Positions 1 through 5,351 of a stretch of 5,934 nt of DNA are shown here, in pieces (the stretch's first letter is position 1; each line of letters begins with the position of its first letter). The notes beneath the pieces are model-generated. The model did no database searches. It was not told the origin of the DNA and saw only the letters and a list, made by a program, of their open reading frames with translations. The translations under genes and the position numbers were made by a program. Origin of the DNA: Pseudomonadota bacterium (lineage in GTDB: Bacteria; Pseudomonadota; Alphaproteobacteria; Rhizobiales; Xanthobacteraceae); NCBI GenBank assembly GCA_021779635.1, contig JAJYAH010000467.1:1-5934 (forward strand), read 5' to 3'.

Positions 1-637
1 CGTCGGCGAGCAATTGGCCGGATTCGTCGACGATCGACACCCGTTGCGGCTTCAGGCCGCTGACGGCGGAGGCGACCAAATGGCGGATGGCCTTGATCTG
101 CTGCGGCTCGAGCGCGCCGCGCACCCGCACCACGATCGAGGCCGATGGTTCGGGGGTCTCGCGCGAAAACAGTGGCCGCTCCGGCAGCACGAGATGGACC
201 CGGGCCGCCTGGACGCGGTCGATGGCGCGGATGGTACGGGCAAGTTCGCCTTCGAGCGCGCGCAAATGGTTGATGTTCTGGACGAAGCTGGTGGTGCCGA
301 GCGCGTCGGATTTGTCGAAAATCTCGTAGCCGACGCCGCCGCCCTTGGGCAGGCCGGACTCGGCGAGCTTCATGCGCAGCCGGGTGACCTTGTCCTTCGG
401 CACCATGATCACGGCGCCATCGTTGCGCAATTCGTAGGGAATGGCCTGGCGTTCGAGGTCCTTGATGATGCCGGAGGAATCCTCGGCGCTTAGGTCGGTG
501 AAGAGGGTGGTCATCTGCGGCGTGGTGACACGCATGATGACGAACGCAAAGAAGCCGATCAGAGCGGCTGTCACCGCGACCATCGCCAACAAACGCGAAG
601 CGCCCAGACCCCTTAGGAAACCCACGAGCCCCTGCAA
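1..637 (-). CDS. fliF: Flagellar MS-ring protein FliF, N-terminal part (gene continues off the left edge)
   Basis: FliF forms the MS-ring in the inner membrane, the first-built base of the flagellar basal body, which houses the export gate and carries the FliG switch ring. Only the first 212 codons are in the window. A short cytoplasmic N-terminus (MQGLVGFLRGLG) leads into a hydrophobic segment at about residues 17-35, the first membrane helix. The periplasmic YscJ/FliF ring-building domain follows, with the signature around residues 95-136: GLPKGGGVGYEIFDKSDALG then TSFVQNINHLRALEGELART. The start is read as TTG at 637-635. No ATG lies in frame between it and the upstream stop at 691-689, a run of six G (646-651) sits 8 nt before it, and MQGL is the N-terminus I expect for this group. 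A GTG at 625-623 is the alternative. Upstream lie a palindrome and a CtrA-like site, so it is probably the first gene of its own transcript. Identity is secure; the exact start is less so. Confidence 0.96.
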   Translation of the reverse strand, partial: MQGLVGFLRGLGASRLLAMVAVTAALIGFFAFVIMRVTTPQMTTLFTDLSAEDSSGIIKDLERQAIPYELRNDGAVIMVPKDKVTRLRMKLAESGLPKGGGVGYEIFDKSDALGTTSFVQNINHLRALEGELARTIRAIDRVQAARVHLVLPERPLFSRETPEPSASIVVRVRGALEPQQIKAIRHLVASAVSGLKPQRVSIVDESGQLLAD

Positions 638-676
638 ACCAACTGCCCCCCGAGATTCGGCCCGAAGAGCCGACTG

Positions 677-689
677 GGCAATTATTGCC
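677..689. promoter_or_regulatory. Palindrome GGCAA-N3-TTGCC over the predicted fliF promoter, candidate FlbD-type operator
   Basis: Plus-strand GGCAATTATTGCC is a perfect 6+1+6 inverted repeat, centred 46 nt upstream of the fliF start codon. It lies just downstream of the CtrA-like site at 707-724. If the TTAA at 711-714 marks the -35 region, the palindrome covers the -10 to +1 region. The same arms and spacing occur upstream of fliK (3961-3975). In Caulobacter FlbD represses fliF from an ftr site overlapping its promoter, so a repressor operator is the natural reading. That the protein here is FlbD is an inference; no flbD gene is in the window. Confidence 0.5.
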
Positions 690-706
690 TATGGGATGGT
701 TTCGAT

Positions 707-724
707 ATGGTTAACGAAGGTTAA
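707..724 (-). promoter_or_regulatory. CtrA-like binding site upstream of fliF
   Basis: Read on the minus strand the sequence is TTAACCTTCGTTAACCAT. It contains an exact match to the CtrA half-site TTAACCAT and two TTAA boxes. The boxes are separated by 6 nt, where the classical full site has 7 (TTAA-N7-TTAA), so it is a near match rather than a perfect full site. Its place 70-87 nt upstream of the fliF start codon suits an activator overlapping a -35 region. CtrA control of fliF is established in Caulobacter; here it is inferred. Confidence 0.5.
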
Positions 725-749
725 GAGCCGTGGCAAAAGTTCGGAATGA

Positions 750-783
750 AAAAGATCGGCCTCGCAGAACGAGGCCGATTTTC
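750..783. terminator. Hairpin terminator, usable in both directions, between sciP and fliF
   Basis: A 10-bp perfect stem pairs 755-764 (ATCGGCCTCG) with 770-779 around a 5-nt loop, and A/T pairs at 752-753 and 781-782 extend it. Read on the minus strand the stem is followed by CTTTTTCATT, a good U-tract. On the plus strand it is followed by TTTTC. It insulates fliF from transcription coming from sciP. It is the second terminator in that direction, after the one at 877-926, which is redundant unless a separate small transcript ends here. Confidence 0.7.
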
Positions 784-800
784 GTCAAATTCGATGGGCT

Positions 801-876
801 CTGGAAGTGTTATCCAGCAAAAGCCTGCCCCGTACGTGATGCGGGGTGGACGCCGGTTCGCGCGAAGAAGACGCGC
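801..876. other. Three consecutive small stem-loops between two terminators, strand and role unknown
   Basis: Three short inverted repeats lie in a row: CTGGA/TCCAG (801-805 with 813-817, 7-nt loop), CCCCGTA/TGCGGGG (828-834 with 840-846, 5-nt loop, one G-U pair on the plus strand), and GCGCG/CGCGC (860-864 with 872-876, 7-nt loop AAGAAGA). With the flanking terminators this makes five hairpins spaced 10-21 nt apart across 755-926. No coding region here is convincing: open frames crossing it run through the terminators. It could be the 3' part of the sciP transcript, a small RNA, or chance pairing in G+C-rich DNA. Confidence 0.3.
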
Positions 877-926
877 AAATAAAGAAGCAGAGCCTCCGTT
901 CCGATTCAATCGGAACGGAGGCTCTG
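877..926 (-). terminator. Rho-independent terminator of sciP
   Basis: A perfect 19-bp inverted repeat pairs 888-906 (CAGAGCCTCCGTTCCGATT) with 908-926. Its centre is too tight to pair fully, so the folded stem is about 17 bp with a 3-5 nt loop. On the minus strand it is followed by CTTCTTTATTTG, a T-rich tail. It starts 9 nt beyond the sciP stop codon (935-937), the expected place for a terminator. The plus-strand side has no U-tract, so the direction is minus. It is unusually long and perfect for a terminator in this window. Confidence 0.85.
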
Positions 927-934
927 AACATCGT

Positions 935-1210
935 TTATTGGCGATATTGCTGGATTCGGGTCGTACGCAATCCGGCAAGGCCATGCTGATCGATCGAGAA
1001 CTGCCAGGAAAGGAATTCGTCGACGGTCAGCGTGTAGCGGCTGCAGGCTTCCTCAAGGGAGAGCAGGCCGCCGCGGACTGCGGCAACGACTTCGGCCTTA
1101 CGGCGAATAACCCACCGTTTGGTACCGGGTGCGGGTAGGTCCGCAATTGTTAACGGACTGCCGTCAGGCCCGATGACGTATTTTACCCTCGGGCGATGGG
1201 GTTCTGTCAT
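935..1210 (-). CDS. sciP: SciP, small CtrA-inhibitory protein (DUF1153 family)
   Basis: A 91-residue protein of the alphaproteobacterial DUF1153/SciP family. In Caulobacter SciP binds CtrA and blocks its recruitment of RNA polymerase, limiting CtrA-driven transcription late in the cell cycle. The conserved family body is visible: RVKYVIGPDGSPLTIADLP (residues 8-26), then a helix-turn-helix-like block KRWVIRRKAEVVAAVRGGLL at 31-50 and SLEEACSRYTLTVDEFLSWQ at 51-70. The ATG at 1210 gives the expected length and the typical MTEP start. A TTG at 1231 would add seven residues (MRVCEYA) that do not look conserved, and the ribosome site before the ATG is weak (GTGAG). The gene stands alone between flgD and fliF, with its own CtrA-like motif upstream and a strong terminator behind. 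The sciP-near-fliF arrangement is shared with Caulobacter, which supports the call. Confidence 0.95.
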   Translation of the reverse strand: MTEPHRPRVKYVIGPDGSPLTIADLPAPGTKRWVIRRKAEVVAAVRGGLLSLEEACSRYTLTVDEFLSWQFSIDQHGLAGLRTTRIQQYRQ

Positions 1211-1264
1211 GGCGTACTCACAAACTCTCAACCACTGAACTCACCGAAGCAACCTACGCCCGGC

Positions 1265-1285
1265 GGCTTAAAATTTGCCTAAGCC
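1265..1285 (-). promoter_or_regulatory. CtrA-like full site upstream of sciP
   Basis: On the minus strand 1282-1268 reads TTAGGCAAATTTTAA, i.e. TTAG-N7-TTAA. This matches 7 of 8 fixed positions of the CtrA consensus TTAA-N7-TTAA with the correct spacing. It sits inside a wider inverted repeat, GGCTTA (1265-1270) with TAAGCC (1280-1285). It lies about 58 nt upstream of the sciP ATG, a normal activator position. sciP is a direct CtrA target in Caulobacter, so SciP would feed back on the regulator of its own gene. Confidence 0.6.
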
Positions 1286-1330
1286 CAAGGCTCCAATAAG
1301 AATCTCCTTGAAAATGCCTGCAAAGCAATT

Positions 1331-1346
1331 TGCCCCCTCGGGGGCA
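1331..1346 (-). terminator. GC-rich stem-loop behind flgD, possible terminator
   Basis: TGCCCCC (1331-1337) and GGGGGCA (1340-1346) form a 6-7 bp all-strong stem with a very short loop, about 85 nt past the flgD stop. On the minus strand it is followed by AAATTGCTTTGC, which is only weakly T-rich, so termination would be leaky or Rho-assisted. The rest of the 220-nt gap between flgD and sciP holds no gene that I can support. Confidence 0.35.
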
Positions 1347-1430
1347 GCGGCCGCCGGGGGATCAAGGGCTGTGGGCGCGGTATGGAACGCCGGATCGGCG
1401 ACGTCAGGCGATCGCAGGGTGCGGTCGCCG

Positions 1431-2135
1431 TCAGCTCGCGATGCTCTGGATCTGGCTGACCGTGTAGGTTTTGCCGCCGATCGTCAGCAGCGGCGGCGAC
1501 TGGGTGAGATCGACCGAGGTGACCACGCCCTGGACCTGGGTCGTCACGGCGACGGTGTTGTTCGCGGAGTCCTTGGCGGTGGCGGTCATGGTGTAATTGC
1601 CGGCGGGCCACTGGGTGCCGTCATTGCCTTGACCGTTCCACGTGAACGGCTGGTTGTTGCCCGCCGCCACGCTATAGGTGCCGGAGTAGACCGTCTGGCC
1701 GGTGTTGTTGGTGATGGTAACGGTGACATCTGAAGCGCTCGGGACACTGAGCTCCCATGTCGCGGTGCTGTTGGACAGTGCGGCGGTGCTGCCATTGACC
1801 ACTGCGGTCTTGCCGACGAATCCCAGCGCCTGGGTCGATTGCGCGGTCTGCTGCAGGGATACCAGCGTTGCCAGCGAATCGTTGGTGTTGAGCTGCTGCT
1901 GGACGCCGGCGAATTCGACGAGCTGTTGGGTGAACTGGTTGGTGTCCAGCGGATCGAGTGGATTCTGGTTCTGCAATTGGGTCGTCAGCAGGGTCAGGAA
2001 GCTTTGAAAGTTGCCGGCGATCTGCTGGGAAGCCAGCGCGTTCGCGGACGAGGCCGACGAACTCGACGAAGATGAGGCCGGTAAGGGAGTCGTTCCCGAA
2101 ACGACCGGGCTCGCGGTGCCTGATGTTGCTGTCAT
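1431..2135 (-). CDS. flgD: Flagellar hook assembly (hook cap) protein FlgD
   Basis: FlgD forms the temporary scaffold at the tip of the growing hook, where it guides FlgE polymerisation, and is later replaced. It is exported through the flagellar type III apparatus. The 234-residue length is usual. A Ser/Ala-rich N-terminus (a run of seven Ser at 21-27) is followed by the conserved FlgD core at residues 43-85, with NFQSFLTLLTTQLQNQNPLD and PLDTNQFTQQLVEFAGVQQQ. The C-terminal half is the FlgD Ig-like/beta domain with the WNGQGNDGTQWPAGNY block at 166-181, ending in a hydrophobic strand region at 204-229. The ATG at 2135 has an excellent ribosome site, TGAGGAG, 6 nt upstream. That site overlaps the fliK stop codon, so flgD is co-transcribed with fliK and probably translationally coupled. 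No frameshift or missing segment is seen. Confidence 0.96.
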   Translation of the reverse strand: MTATSGTASPVVSGTTPLPASSSSSSSASSANALASQQIAGNFQSFLTLLTTQLQNQNPLDPLDTNQFTQQLVEFAGVQQQLNTNDSLATLVSLQQTAQSTQALGFVGKTAVVNGSTAALSNSTATWELSVPSASDVTVTITNNTGQTVYSGTYSVAAGNNQPFTWNGQGNDGTQWPAGNYTMTATAKDSANNTVAVTTQVQGVVTSVDLTQSPPLLTIGGKTYTVSQIQSIAS

Positions 2136-2141
2136 GTCCGT

Positions 2142-2148
2142 CTCCTCA
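2142..2148 (-). promoter_or_regulatory. flgD ribosome binding site overlapping the fliK stop codon
   Basis: Minus-strand TGAGGAG is followed by 6 nt and the flgD ATG. Its first three bases are the TGA stop codon of fliK, so a ribosome finishing fliK terminates on the flgD entry site, a classical coupling arrangement. It also fixes the flgD start. Confidence 0.85.
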
Positions 2149-3816
2149 GACCCTGATATCGACGCCGCTGCTCCATCCGAGCATGCGGCCGTAGGTTCGT
2201 CCCGCGACTGCCGCGGGAATGGTGTCTTCTTCGCTCACCACCAGTCGCTGGGCGTTGCTGCCGGTCTGGTTGCCGCTGTTCTGATTGGATGAAGATTGGT
2301 CGCGCAGGCTGAATTGCAGGCCGCCGCTGCCGGTCTTGAGGCCGGCGTCGTCCAGCGCGCGCTGCAATTGCGGTGCGTCCTGCTGCAGCATCGACAGCGT
2401 TTCCGGCTTTTCGACCGTCAAATGCGACGTCACCTGGCCACTGCGATCGACATCGATGCGGACATCGATGCGGCCAAGGTCGGCAGGATCGAGCCGGATT
2501 TCGAAGCTGCTCTTGCCGTTCTTGACGGAAGCGGCGATCTCGAGCGCGAGCCCGCTCAATGGCACAGGCGCGTTCGTTGCCGCCGTGACGCTCAGCGATC
2601 CTGTGGGAGCAACGTTCGTCGTCGCGGAGGGAAGCTGTGGCCCAACCGCGCCCAGCGCCTGCACGCCAGCGTCCGATCCAGCGGCTGGCGTATGTGCGGT
2701 CTCGGTGCCCGTCGAACGCTCATGCACGGTGCCGGCAACCACCGATGTCAATGAGGGATTGGCGGAGGTATCGGCTTTCGCGGCGTCCGCAGGGCCATTG
2801 CTTGCGGCCTGCGTGCCGCTGGCAGCGGCCGGCTGCGCGGTCGCTGCGGCTGGATCGGTCGTGCCCGGCGTGGTCCCCGAATTGTCCGATGTCGCCGTCG
2901 CGGTCTGCGTCGCGCTTGCGGTCTTGGAGGATGTGGTTTTCGGTGCCGCCGGTGCGGTAGCGGCAACAGCGGTCGTCACCGTCGTCGCGGCTGCGGCGGT
3001 TTGCGGTTTCACCGGCGTGGCGGTTGGCTGGCTTGGCGCCGCTTGAGTTCCGGTCTTCGGCGTCGCGGTGGTACCCGGAGCGATCGCAGCCGCAGCCGCG
3101 GCGATTGCGGTGGGATCAGCGACGACAGCGGCGGCAACCCCGGAATCGATCTTGGCCTGTGCCGACGAAGCCGCCGATGCGGTAGCGGCGGCCGGCATGC
3201 TGGCGGCAATGGCTGCCGCCGCGATCGCCAACGGTGCCGTGGCATTGCCGGAGGTCGGCGATGCCGTGGCATTGCTGGGGGTCGGCGGTGCAGCCGGAGC
3301 ATTCGTCACCGCGACCGTGACGGGGATCGCGGTCGCGATGGCGTTCGTCGCCGTCGCGGCATCCTGCTGTGCCGAGGCGGCGGGATCGGTCGAAGAGCCG
3401 GCAGCAGCAGTGTCGCCGGACGACGACTTTGCGGCCGATTTTGCTGTGTCGGATTTTGGGTTGCCGGACTTCGCCAGGGATGGCGGGGTGGCGTCGGCGC
3501 TGGTGCTGGAACTACTGTTGGAAGCTGCGGCGGCGGAGACGTTTTGATTGCCGGAATCGTTATTGGCTGGCGGGTTGGCGGACGCGGCGTTCTGCGATCC
3601 GCCGTTGTTCGCGGCGGCCGGAGCGTTGTCGGAGGACGATTGCCAGGACGGTTGCGGCGGTGCCGTGGCGGCGGAGTTGCCGGCATCGCTGGCGCTGTTG
3701 CTATCGACCAGCGCGCCGAAAATATCGTTTCCGGGGTTGGAGTCGGGCCTCGCAGCCCGCGGCGGCGCGCTCTGAAAGGGCACGTTTGTCGCTGCTTCTG
3801 ATGTGACGCTGTACAC
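2146..3816 (-). CDS. fliK: Flagellar hook-length control protein FliK
   Basis: FliK is the secreted molecular ruler that measures the hook and switches the export apparatus from rod/hook to filament substrates. The 556-residue product has a very long low-complexity middle (about residues 50-410) made mainly of Ala, Thr, Ser, Pro, Asn and Gly, the expected flexible ruler. The compact C-terminal Flg_hook domain starts near residue 421 with SGLALEIAASVKNGKSSFEI, followed by RLDPADLGRIDVRIDVDRSG, the family hallmark, and LQFSLRD near 505. A tail containing RTYGRMLGWSSGVDIRV ends the protein. The start is read as GTG at 3816 because GAGAGG lies 6 nt upstream and a sigma-54 promoter at 3851-3866 predicts an RNA start near 3840. 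The earlier in-frame starts (GTG 3867, ATG 3846) lie inside or ahead of that promoter. No cysteine is seen. It heads the fliK-flgD operon. Call secure from domain and context; the middle is too degenerate to align. Confidence 0.93.
   Translation of the reverse strand: MYSVTSEAATNVPFQSAPPRAARPDSNPGNDIFGALVDSNSASDAGNSAATAPPQPSWQSSSDNAPAAANNGGSQNAASANPPANNDSGNQNVSAAAASNSSSSTSADATPPSLAKSGNPKSDTAKSAAKSSSGDTAAAGSSTDPAASAQQDAATATNAIATAIPVTVAVTNAPAAPPTPSNATASPTSGNATAPLAIAAAAIAASMPAAATASAASSAQAKIDSGVAAAVVADPTAIAAAAAAIAPGTTATPKTGTQAAPSQPTATPVKPQTAAAATTVTTAVAATAPAAPKTTSSKTASATQTATATSDNSGTTPGTTDPAAATAQPAAASGTQAASNGPADAAKADTSANPSLTSVVAGTVHERSTGTETAHTPAAGSDAGVQALGAVGPQLPSATTNVAPTGSLSVTAATNAPVPLSGLALEIAASVKNGKSSFEIRLDPADLGRIDVRIDVDRSGQVTSHLTVEKPETLSMLQQDAPQLQRALDDAGLKTGSGGLQFSLRDQSSSNQNSGNQTGSNAQRLVVSEEDTIPAAVAGRTYGRMLGWSSGVDIRV
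3235..3288 (-). repeat. 27-bp in-frame tandem duplication within fliK
   Basis: Two adjacent 27-bp units, 3235-3261 and 3262-3288, differ at three positions. Each encodes nine residues, giving PSNATAS and PTSGNATAP in the ruler region of FliK. The period is a multiple of three, so the frame is kept. Duplications of this kind would change ruler length without affecting the C-terminal domain. Confidence 0.75.
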
Positions 3817-3822
3817 CGGCGG

Positions 3823-3828
3823 CCTCTC
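3823..3828 (-). promoter_or_regulatory. fliK ribosome binding site
   Basis: Minus-strand GAGAGG is followed by a 6-nt spacer (CCGCCG) and the GTG at 3816-3814. Neither upstream start candidate has a site at suitable spacing; GTG 3867 has GAAGGG only 1 nt away. This decides the fliK start. Confidence 0.65.
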
Positions 3829-3850
3829 GCAATGATACCGGCCCATGATC

Positions 3851-3866
3851 AGCAAGGACCGGGCCA
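3851..3866 (-). promoter_or_regulatory. Sigma-54 (RpoN) promoter of fliK-flgD
   Basis: On the minus strand the sequence reads TGGCCC-ggtcc-TTGCT. The sigma-54 consensus is TGGCAC-N5-TTGCW, so the -24 box matches 5 of 6 and the -12 box fully. The obligatory GG-N10-GC spacing is exact. Transcription would start near 3840, leaving a 24-nt leader with a good ribosome site before the fliK GTG. Sigma-54 promoters need an enhancer-bound activator; the palindrome at 3961-3975, centred about 128 nt upstream of the predicted start, is a fitting candidate. Sigma-54 control of hook-class genes is known in Caulobacter. Confidence 0.6.
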
Positions 3867-3960
3867 CGCCCTTCCGTAAAAAATACCATTATATTTCAAT
3901 TAGTTATGTGGTTGTTCCGAATCGGAGGCGCGGCTTTGGGGAGGTCCCTTTTCTGCCCCG

Positions 3961-3975
3961 CGGCAAGATTTGCCG
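3961..3975. promoter_or_regulatory. Palindrome CGGCAA-N3-TTGCCG upstream of fliK, candidate enhancer for a FlbD-type activator
   Basis: CGGCAAGATTTGCCG is a perfect 6-bp inverted repeat with a 3-nt centre. It shares its GGCAA-N3-TTGCC core with the site upstream of fliF (677-689). It lies 103-119 nt upstream of the fliK -24/-12 elements, the usual distance for an enhancer used by a sigma-54 activator, and about 50 nt before the possible mnmA promoter. Binding by FlbD is inferred from the Caulobacter precedent. Confidence 0.5.
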
Positions 3976-4002
3976 TTCGTGGTTGCAAAAGGGTCGAGCA
4001 TG

Positions 4003-4030
4003 ATTGCGTGACGGGAATCCGGCCTATATT
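4003..4030 (+). promoter_or_regulatory. Possible housekeeping promoter of mnmA
   Basis: CTATAT at 4024-4029 matches exactly the -10 element commonly seen in rhizobial housekeeping promoters. TTGCGT at 4004-4009 could be a -35, but the spacer is only about 15 nt to TATATT, or 17 nt to TATTAA (4027-4032). If used, the RNA would begin near 4036 and mnmA would have a leader of roughly 105 nt. It would also exclude any mnmA start before that point. Confidence 0.35.
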
Positions 4031-4141
4031 AAAGAACAGCTTTTCAGCCGCTCTGGCGAACCCGCTTTCCAGGGAATGCTCCAAGGCTTCCTGATCGCGC
4101 GGCGTTTCGAGGCCGTCGCGGTCGCATTGATGACCGGAACC

Positions 4142-5335
4142 ATGCTCAACAGTCTGGATCTCGCAGGCCGCCCGCAGGACACCAGGATCGTCGTCGCCAT
4201 GTCCGGCGGCGTCGATTCGTCGGCGACGGCTGCGCTGTTGAAGTCCGAGGGATACGACGTCGTCGGCATCACATTGCAGCTTTACGATCATGGCGCGGCC
4301 ACCCATCGCAAGGGCGCCTGCTGCGCCGGCCAGGACATCCACGACGCACGCAATGTCGCCGAGCGGATCGGCATTCCGCATTACGTGCTCGATTATGAGA
4401 ACCGCTTTCGCGAATCGGTGATCGACAACTTCGCCGACAGCTACGCCTCGGGCGAGACGCCGGTGCCGTGCATCGAGTGCAACCGCTCGATCAAGTTTCG
4501 CGATTTGCTCAAGACCGCGCGCGAACTCGGCGCCTCGGCGCTCGCGACCGGGCATTATGTGGCGTCGCGCCGCGCCGGCGACGGATCGCGCGCGCTGATC
4601 TGCGCCGCCGATGCCGATCGCGACCAGAGCTATTTCCTGTTCGCGACCACGCGCGAGCAACTCGATTATCTGCGCTTTCCGCTGGGCGACATGACCAAGC
4701 CGCAGGCGCGCGAATTGGCGCGCCGCTTCGGCCTTGAGGTTGCCGACAAGCACGACAGCCAGGACATCTGCTTCGTACCGACCGGGCGCTACACCGACAT
4801 CATCGGCCGGTTGCGGCCGAATGCCGTCGAGCCCGGCGACATCGTCGACCTCGCGGGCCGCGTCATCGGCCGGCATCAGGGCATCGTTCACTTCACCGTC
4901 GGCCAGCGGCGCGGATTGGGCATCGCCTCCAGCGCGCCGCTCTATGTGGTGCGGCTGGAGGCCGCCAGCCGCCGCGTCGTGGTGGGACCGCGCGAGGCCT
5001 TGCGGATGGACCGCATCGTGTTGCGCGACGTCAACTGGATCGGCGACGGCGAGCTTGATCGCGCGGTCGGCCAGGGTCTTGAGATTTTCGTGCGGGTGCG
5101 ATCGACCCGGGCGCCGCAGCCGGCGTGGCTGCGCGCGGCCGATGGCGGTTACGAAGTCGAACTGGTCGCGGGCGAGGAGGGGGTATCGCCGGGTCAGGCC
5201 TGCGTGTTCTACGATGCGCCGGCGGGGCGGGCGCGCGTGCTCGGTGGTGGATTCATCCAGCGCGCGACCGCGAAGAGTGCGACGGCCAAGGGCGCGATTC
5301 GGCCGCCGCTGCTGGTCGAGGCAATGCGCGGTTAG
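4142..5335 (+). CDS. mnmA: tRNA-specific 2-thiouridylase MnmA
   Basis: MnmA adenylates and then thiolates C2 of the wobble uridine (U34) of the tRNAs for Lys, Glu and Gln in the cytoplasm, taking sulfur from a persulfide relay. The 397-residue product shows the ATP PP-loop SGGVDSS at 21-27, the catalytic cysteine pair at C113 (in [15 protein letters not shown]) and C210 (in [14 protein letters not shown]), TGHY at 136-139 and DQSYFLF at 161-167. The central-domain hallmark [11 protein letters not shown] lies at 250-260 and a C-terminal beta-barrel region follows. Length is slightly above the E. coli enzyme, partly from the Ala/Thr/Lys-rich tail. The reading frame is open back to a TTG at 4004. 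The ATG at 4142 ([11 protein letters not shown]) is preferred because it puts the PP-loop near residue 20 as in the family, although its ribosome site (CCGGAACC) is weak. Alternatives are ATG 4130 and ATG 4076. It leads the pair with the methyltransferase. Confidence 0.96.
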   Translation: MLNSLDLAGRPQDTRIVVAMSGGVDSSATAALLKSEGYDVVGITLQLYDHGAATHRKGACCAGQDIHDARNVAERIGIPHYVLDYENRFRESVIDNFADSYASGETPVPCIECNRSIKFRDLLKTARELGASALATGHYVASRRAGDGSRALICAADADRDQSYFLFATTREQLDYLRFPLGDMTKPQARELARRFGLEVADKHDSQDICFVPTGRYTDIIGRLRPNAVEPGDIVDLAGRVIGRHQGIVHFTVGQRRGLGIASSAPLYVVRLEAASRRVVVGPREALRMDRIVLRDVNWIGDGELDRAVGQGLEIFVRVRSTRAPQPAWLRAADGGYEVELVAGEEGVSPGQACVFYDAPAGRARVLGGGFIQRATAKSATAKGAIRPPLLVEAMRG

Positions 5336-5351
5336 GATTCCAAGGCGGGGC

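Noticed and set aside
14..493. 159-codon plus-strand open frame at the left edge
   Set aside because: It is antisense to fliF, which gives a textbook FliF N-terminus on the minus strand.
721..1138. Open frames of 87 (minus) and 130 (plus) codons in the sciP-fliF gap
   Set aside because: Both run straight through the two terminator hairpins and part of sciP, and have no plausible ribosome site or family resemblance.
1237..1262. Possible sigma-54 promoter before sciP (GGGCGTAGGTTGCT on the minus strand)
   Set aside because: The GG-to-GC spacing is 9 or 8 nt rather than the strict 10, so it should not function as a sigma-54 promoter.
1294..1310. AAGGAG on the minus strand in the flgD-sciP gap, hinting at a small gene
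   Set aside because: The only start-like codon at suitable spacing is ATT, and the TTG frame nearby stops within six codons. No small gene can be supported.
2285..3801. Long plus-strand open frames (253 and 266 codons) opposite fliK
   Set aside because: They mirror the Ala/Thr/Gly-rich codons of fliK. The products are Gly/Arg or Ala/Val low-complexity sequences with no ribosome site or domain, so they are antisense shadows.
3888..3893. Exact TATAAT on the minus strand upstream of fliK
   Set aside because: There is no -35-like hexamer at 16-18 nt (candidates read ACAACC, AACAAC, GAACAA). The nearby sigma-54 promoter explains fliK better. It may be just AT-rich DNA, though a second promoter is not fully excluded.
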